A DNA stretch of 64,000 nucleotides. Origin: Halomicrobium urmianum. GTDB lineage: Archaea > Halobacteriota > Halobacteria > Halobacteriales > Haloarculaceae. The position numbers and the translations under genes were made by a program. The notes beneath the pieces are model-generated. The model saw nothing but the letters and a program-made list of their open reading frames with translations, made no database searches and was not told where the DNA came from. Below are positions 60,105 to 64,000 of the stretch, piece by piece. The DNA lies in the NCBI RefSeq assembly GCF_020217425.1, contig NZ_CP084091.1, positions 124,001 through 188,000 of the forward strand. The letters are read 5' to 3'. Within the stretch, counting starts at the first letter, position 1, and the number at the start of each line of letters is the position of its first letter.

Positions 60105-60956
60105 ATGGATGCTCTCCCGAAGTCACGGCTTCTTCGATTCGTTGAACGGGCTATGGTGTTAGCTCGCCGTGCTGTCAAGCGGTTTTCGACTCGCTATTCG
60201 CGGAAGCGTTTCACGCTCCGCCAGCACGTTGTCCTACTCTGTCTCAAGGTGAAGAAGACGACCACGTACCGCGACCTCGTTGATGAACTCATTGAGATGC
60301 CTCGCATTCGTGACGCGCTTGACCTTGATTCGCTCCCCGCACCCTCGACACTCTGCAAAGCGTTCGACCGCTTGGAGATGGCTGTCTGGCGGGTTTTGCT
60401 GAACGTTTCCCTTGCGGACCTACCGCTGAACGGTGTCATCGGCATCGATGCGTCCGGGTTCGAGCGGGCTCATGCATCAACTCACTACACGAAGCGAACG
60501 AACCTCACTATCCAGCAATTGAAGACGACTTTGTTGGTCGATACGGCGACAAACGCCGTTCTCGATATTCACGTCACGACAACACGGAAACACGATACGC
60601 AAATCGGGCCACAGGTGGTCAAACGGAACGCAGCGTCTATTGCGGTCTTGACTGCTGACAAGGGATATGACGACCAGAAGCTCCGACGGCTTGCCCGTGA
60701 CCACGATATTCGACCACTCATCAAGCACCGGGAGTTTACCCAACTCCACAAAGCGTGGAATACACGGCTGGACAGCGATCTCTACCATCGGCGGAACATG
60801 AACGAGACAGTCAACGCGGCGATCAAACAGAAATTCGGCGCATTCGTGCGGTCACGCCTCTGGTGGAAGCAGTTCCGGGAACTCGTCATCAAGTGTGTCG
60901 TTCACAACCTCGAACGCGGGCTCGCTATTGCATCCGGGGAGGGCGAATGTCAGTGA
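60105..60956 (+). CDS. IS5-family transposase
   Basis: A 283-residue DDE transposase. The N-terminal HTH-like part ([20 protein letters not shown]) is followed by [16 protein letters not shown] (first Asp), [12 protein letters not shown] (second Asp) and [17 protein letters not shown] (Glu). Full length and apparently intact. It belongs to the same broad group as the transposase at 16155 but is clearly distinct in sequence. The insertion removed the start of tnpB. Confidence 0.85.
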   Translation: MDALPKSRLLRFVERAMVLARRAVKRFSTRYSRKRFTLRQHVVLLCLKVKKTTTYRDLVDELIEMPRIRDALDLDSLPAPSTLCKAFDRLEMAVWRVLLNVSLADLPLNGVIGIDASGFERAHASTHYTKRTNLTIQQLKTTLLVDTATNAVLDIHVTTTRKHDTQIGPQVVKRNAASIAVLTADKGYDDQKLRRLARDHDIRPLIKHREFTQLHKAWNTRLDSDLYHRRNMNETVNAAIKQKFGAFVRSRLWWKQFRELVIKCVVHNLERGLAIASGEGECQ

Positions 60957-61024
60957 TTCAGAGAGGAATGGGCTGCTGAATATAGAGCTTGAGGTCAGCA
61001 ACCACTGTTTAGTCGTTGGTTAGC

Positions 61025-61597
61025 TCACCCGCCGAAGAGGGAGTCTGCGGTAGCGGCGCCGACGACGCTGAAGATGGCTCCAATCGAGATGGCTTTCGCC
61101 GTCGTCATCGGAGTTGCCTCGAATATCCTGGGCGCGTCGAACAGAAACGCCAGCATCACCACCGAGAGGTATGATATGAGTAGTAGCGAGACGAATCGGA
61201 ACGGTAACCCGGCAATCGACTCCTCCCATTTGGCGTCGCGTTCGTCATCCGCCCTATACAGAGTGCCGTAACCGATCATGATCACCATGATGATCGTGAT
61301 GATCCACTGTAACCAGTTCATCGACGCGGCGAGGTTCCAAACTTCCTCGGTGACGACGAACGGCGCGGAGAGGACAACCCCACCGACGATCTGCTGGACC
61401 AGGTCGTCGAGACCGAAGATACGACGGGCTGACAGTCTGTCTAGGGTCCTGATGGTCTGTTGAATGACCAGACGATCTTCCTGCGAATCGACCGTCTCTT
61501 CGAGGTCCTCAAGTCGATCAAGCAAGTCCTCGACATCGATCTCGTCGGACTCTGGCTCCATACTCTCGAACGGACTCTCCCTCGCCACTACATCCAA
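61025..61597 (-). CDS. DUF2391-like integral membrane protein
   Basis: A 190-residue protein. An acidic coiled N-terminus (DEIDVEDLLDRLEDLEETVD) precedes four hydrophobic segments (IVGGVVLSAPFVV, WLQWIITIIMVIMIGYGTLY, FRFVSLLLISYLSVVMLAFL, AISIGAIFSVVGAAT). VVLSAPFVVTEEVW is typical of DUF2391 proteins as I remember them; their role is unknown. ATG at 61561 (MEPESDE) is an alternative start. It lies alone on the minus strand, next to IS debris. Confidence 0.6.
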   Translation of the reverse strand: MDVVARESPFESMEPESDEIDVEDLLDRLEDLEETVDSQEDRLVIQQTIRTLDRLSARRIFGLDDLVQQIVGGVVLSAPFVVTEEVWNLAASMNWLQWIITIIMVIMIGYGTLYRADDERDAKWEESIAGLPFRFVSLLLISYLSVVMLAFLFDAPRIFEATPMTTAKAISIGAIFSVVGAATADSLFGG

Positions 61598-61746
61598 GTG
61601 ACTACGCCAAGGGATAAAACAGTATGCGGGCTTGAAGAGGATCAGGAGTGACAGTCACCGATTCGTGGCGCTCGATTGGATCGAAAGCCAAACAAATAAC
61701 CGGTGATACGTGGTTGGAGAGCATGATCGCTTCCCACTCAGGCGTT

Positions 61747-61856
61747 CTGACCGATTTGCGCCCTGTATGCAGCACGGTCGCCGGGATCTACTTAGATGCT
61801 GTCAGAAGGGTTGTGCGAGATACAGAGTGTGAGTTCAGCAGCGGGTGGTAATACGT
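61747..61856. repeat. diverged 110-bp repeat, copy 1
   Basis: The segment shares ordered blocks with 63793-63905: GACCGAT-TGCG, TGTATGCAGCA, GATCTACT, CTGTCAG, GATACAGAG and TTCAGCAG. The two copies have diverged and flank the UspA-phosphate transporter pair. Short reading frames through it are not considered genes. Confidence 0.6.
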
Positions 61857-61882
61857 TGCGCATCCTGAGACAGGCGAACCAC

Positions 61883-61893
61883 CATTTTATGGG
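61883..61893 (+). promoter_or_regulatory. TATA box of the UspA gene
   Basis: CATTTTATGGG lies about 28 nt before the ATG at 61916, the leaderless spacing. It decides in favour of this ATG over upstream in-frame starts. Confidence 0.6.
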
Positions 61894-61915
61894 CATTCTG
61901 ACTGTAGTTAGGACC

Positions 61916-62335
61916 ATGATCTCCCGGATTCTCGTTCCGATGGACGACTCGGAAATGGCGCAACAAGCGCTTGAGTACGCCCTTGAGAACCATCCTGACG
62001 CGAAGATTACTGTCTTGCACGTCGTGGGCGAACCGTCACCCTGGGGGGGAGCAGCCACGTCACTTGCTCTTGAGGAGGATCTCGAAGAGGCCGCCGAGGA
62101 GCGCGCAGAGGACGTATTCGATGACGCCCGGGAACTCGCCGCCGAGTACGACGTCGAAATCACCACCGAGGTGCAACTGGGGCATCCGGTTCGGGCGATT
62201 GTGAACAGCGCCGACGATTTCGACGCGGTCGTCATCGGGAGCCACGGCGGCTCGTTAGTGGATCGACTGGTCGTCGGGAACGTCGCCCAGAAAGTGTTCC
62301 GCAACTCGCCCGTCCCTGTGATCGTTGCTCGGTGA
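61916..62335 (+). CDS. universal stress protein UspA family
   Basis: A 139-residue intact UspA-fold protein: ISRILVPMDDSEMAQQALEY at the N-terminus, KITVLHVV, and the nucleotide-binding tail VIGSHGGSLVDRLVVGN then VAQKVFRNSPVPVIVAR. The glycine pattern G-x2-G-x9-G is present, so ATP binding is likely. Convergent with the PiT phosphate transporter (41 bp between ends), a pairing of UspA with a transporter common in haloarchaea. Confidence 0.85.
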   Translation: MISRILVPMDDSEMAQQALEYALENHPDAKITVLHVVGEPSPWGGAATSLALEEDLEEAAEERAEDVFDDARELAAEYDVEITTEVQLGHPVRAIVNSADDFDAVVIGSHGGSLVDRLVVGNVAQKVFRNSPVPVIVAR

Positions 62336-62375
62336 GTGGCCGCGACCGAGGTCGATGGACGGACGGGGTGTTCTC

Positions 62376-63656
62376 TTAGGCGAGGAGTGAAAACAATCCA
62401 TAGGATCCCACGACCGCCATCGTCGGCGTGATAACCCAGAGCACCACGATACGCGCCGTCGCTGCGGGGTCAAACAGACTTTCGGCGGACAGTTCCTCTG
62501 GGTCTTTCTCGCCAATGCTAGACACACGATCCCCGGATGCGTGCTGCCTGTCCGGGTGAGGAGACTCGCCTTCAGCGAGTTCGCCCACGGTCGGGCCCGC
62601 AGCGACCCCCTTGTCGTCCTCAACTGGCGGGAGTTTGAGTGCACCAGTCGTAAACGTTGGAGCGGATTCATCGGCAGGGGACTGTGTGACTATTTCTGCG
62701 AGCGTCCGCGCTCGGCTTGCACGGCCCCACCCGAGGCCAATGATGCAACTGGTCGTACTCACGGCGAGACTGGCTGGAATTCCGAGCCACGAGAGGACGG
62801 TGATAATCGTCGCACCCACGGTCGAAACGATAAGCGCTGCCAGAATCGGCATCTTAGTGATATCGCTGCCAACGGTCGCCAGCGTCCGCCGGGCAATCGT
62901 GAAGCCGCCCACGCTGATGGCCCCGACAGCGAGGAGAATCGCCGGGCTGGGGTCGAGGGACCCGTTGCCGACGAGCGGGGCGACCGCGTTCGCCGCGTTC
63001 GAGGCTCCGGCGCTGAACCCCATGTAGCAGGCAATTGCCACCACAAGCGCCGACCCGATCAGATCCCGAGGTGCCACGTTATCGTTGACCGATAGCCGTG
63101 GGCGCCTCCCCTGGGTATCGATTGCGATCAACGGGTTCGTGAGGCGACCAAATTCGAATTTGGCGTCGAGATGCGGGTACAGATATCTGCCAATAAACGC
63201 ACCTGTGAAGACGGCGATCAATGGGGCGACGATCCATGCCGACAGGATGGTAAACATCAGGGCAGTGTTGAGCGTCCCTGTTGCCAACCCCAATCCGACG
63301 ATTGCTGCGACGGCTGTCATCGAGGTTGACGCCGGGACACCGTAGAGGTTCGAGATCAGGAGCGCGAGCCCGGTGAAAAAGAGGACGCCAACGCTCGCTG
63401 CGGGTGTAAAGGCTGCTGCATCGACGATTTCGGTACTCATCGTCGTGATGACCTTCCGCCCAATCGTCCACGCTCCGAGGAACGCGAACACGGTAAACAG
63501 TGCTCCAGCGGTGACTTTTCTGACGGCCCGGCTGCCGACTGCCGGACCGAAGGCAACACCGGTTGATGACCCGCCGATATTGTACCCGACGAACACTGCT
63601 ACCAGAAACCCCAAGAGAATCAGTAACGCTGCCACGTGTCTGCGTTCGGTTCGCAC
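62376..63656 (-). CDS. PiT-family inorganic phosphate transporter
   Basis: A 426-residue membrane protein of the PHO4/PiT group with about ten hydrophobic segments. The duplicated family motif appears as GYNIGGSSTGVAFGPAVG near the N-terminus (variant) and FSAGASNAANAVAPLVGNGS in the second half (closer to GxNDxxN). VPASTSMTAVAAIVGLG and GIPASLAVSTTSCIIGLGWG are the paired re-entrant segments. A charged loop (about 330-385) precedes the last helices. It imports phosphate with a cation. GTG start; ACTATTTTTTCG precedes it. Confidence 0.85.
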   Translation of the reverse strand: MRTERRHVAALLILLGFLVAVFVGYNIGGSSTGVAFGPAVGSRAVRKVTAGALFTVFAFLGAWTIGRKVITTMSTEIVDAAAFTPAASVGVLFFTGLALLISNLYGVPASTSMTAVAAIVGLGLATGTLNTALMFTILSAWIVAPLIAVFTGAFIGRYLYPHLDAKFEFGRLTNPLIAIDTQGRRPRLSVNDNVAPRDLIGSALVVAIACYMGFSAGASNAANAVAPLVGNGSLDPSPAILLAVGAISVGGFTIARRTLATVGSDITKMPILAALIVSTVGATIITVLSWLGIPASLAVSTTSCIIGLGWGRASRARTLAEIVTQSPADESAPTFTTGALKLPPVEDDKGVAAGPTVGELAEGESPHPDRQHASGDRVSSIGEKDPEELSAESLFDPAATARIVVLWVITPTMAVVGSYGLFSLLA

Positions 63657-64000
63657 ACGAAAAAATAGTGCCGTTTCACTGCTGAACTGTTGGCTACGAG
63701 CGATAGACGCAGTAATACGGAGATCCAGTACTTCACAACTGAAGTCCCACTAGTCTCTACCGACTCGTCTCCACACGAGTTGCCCAAAGATCAGTGACCG
63801 ATATGCGCTGTGTATGCAGCAGTGTCGTTTCGATCTACTCAGTGTCTGTCAGTCCCGGTGTGACCGATACAGAGCATGGAGCATGGATTCAGCAGAGAGG
63901 TAACCACAGACGGAGTTTATCTCAGCACGGGCGGTCCAATTTGCGAGATGAGTGTGTTGGGCCGTTGTGCTATCGGCCTATGAGTTCCAGTAGCCGTCTG
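63657..64000. other. window end, no supported gene
   Basis: Contains the second copy of the 110-bp repeat (63793-63905) and otherwise no protein features. A gene may start beyond the window. Confidence 0.5.
63793..63905. repeat. diverged 110-bp repeat, copy 2
   Basis: Counterpart of 61747-61856 in the same orientation, with the blocks TGTATGCAGCA, GATCTACT, CTGTCAG and GATACAGAG conserved in order. Its origin (IS remnant or regulatory duplication) is unclear. Confidence 0.6.

Noticed and set aside
61648-61851. 67-residue plus-strand gene
   Set aside because: Its second half is the diverged 110-bp repeat also found at 63793, where the frame is not kept.

Overview
The window comes from a haloarchaeon (class Halobacteria). 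Nearly every predicted protein is rich in Asp and Glu, most coding DNA is GC-rich, promoters look archaeal (TATA boxes about 25-30 nt before leaderless starts), there is a transcription factor B gene, and the small zinc-ribbon, SWIM-finger and winged-helix proteins are of haloarchaeal type. All calls come from reading the sequence and from memory of protein families; no database search was run.

Left flank (1-22,400): a patchwork of chromosomal and accessory genes. It holds a histidinol-phosphate-type aminotransferase, a class I methyltransferase, a broken UspA gene, an amphi-Trp protein, an ArdC-like antirestriction protein, a DUF6884-like protein, a tandem double GIY-YIG-like protein, a trio of small zinc-ribbon/unknown genes, an IS5-type insertion between two gene remnants, a TumE-like/HTH toxin-antitoxin candidate, two SWIM-finger proteins and a TFB. 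Several stretches over 1 kb hold no convincing gene.

Island (about 22,484-57,845): bounded by a 26-bp direct repeat (one mismatch) derived from the anticodon arm of tRNA-Leu(UAG). Its left end carries a tyrosine integrase, a degenerate serine-recombinase-like HTH protein with repeats upstream, an iteron-like array next to an AT-rich stretch (candidate replication origin), and five overlapping genes that include an SF3 primase/helicase with an apparent OB fold and an MCM-like C-terminal winged helix. This is an integrated plasmid or provirus backbone. Its cargo (30.2-55.8 kb) is a defence island. A class 2-like DISARM set (drmE-drmA-drmB-drmC) lies on the right. To its left lie two paralogous copies of a three-gene module: a GHKL/MORC-like ATPase, a beta-rich partner and a DUF6339-like protein. 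They sit on opposite strands around a C5 methyltransferase and a MIG-like mismatch glycosylase. Copy A also has a GIY-YIG nuclease and a compact variant C5 methyltransferase upstream. A PIN-domain/SocA-like pair and a 670-bp inverted-repeat cassette lie between the modules and DISARM. A serine recombinase and an inverted tRNA-Leu remnant close the island.

Right flank (57.9-64 kb): an RPA-like OB-fold protein, a TnpB remnant beside an IS5-type transposase, a DUF2391-like membrane protein, an intact UspA and a PiT phosphate transporter. The last two lie between diverged copies of a 110-bp repeat.

The most promising system is the duplicated ATPase/partner/DUF6339 module. I infer that it is an ATP-dependent restriction or sensing complex tied to cytosine methylation, working beside DISARM: the methyltransferase would mark self DNA, the glycosylase would repair T:G mismatches from deaminated methylcytosine, and the ATPase complexes with the GIY-YIG nuclease would attack unmarked DNA.
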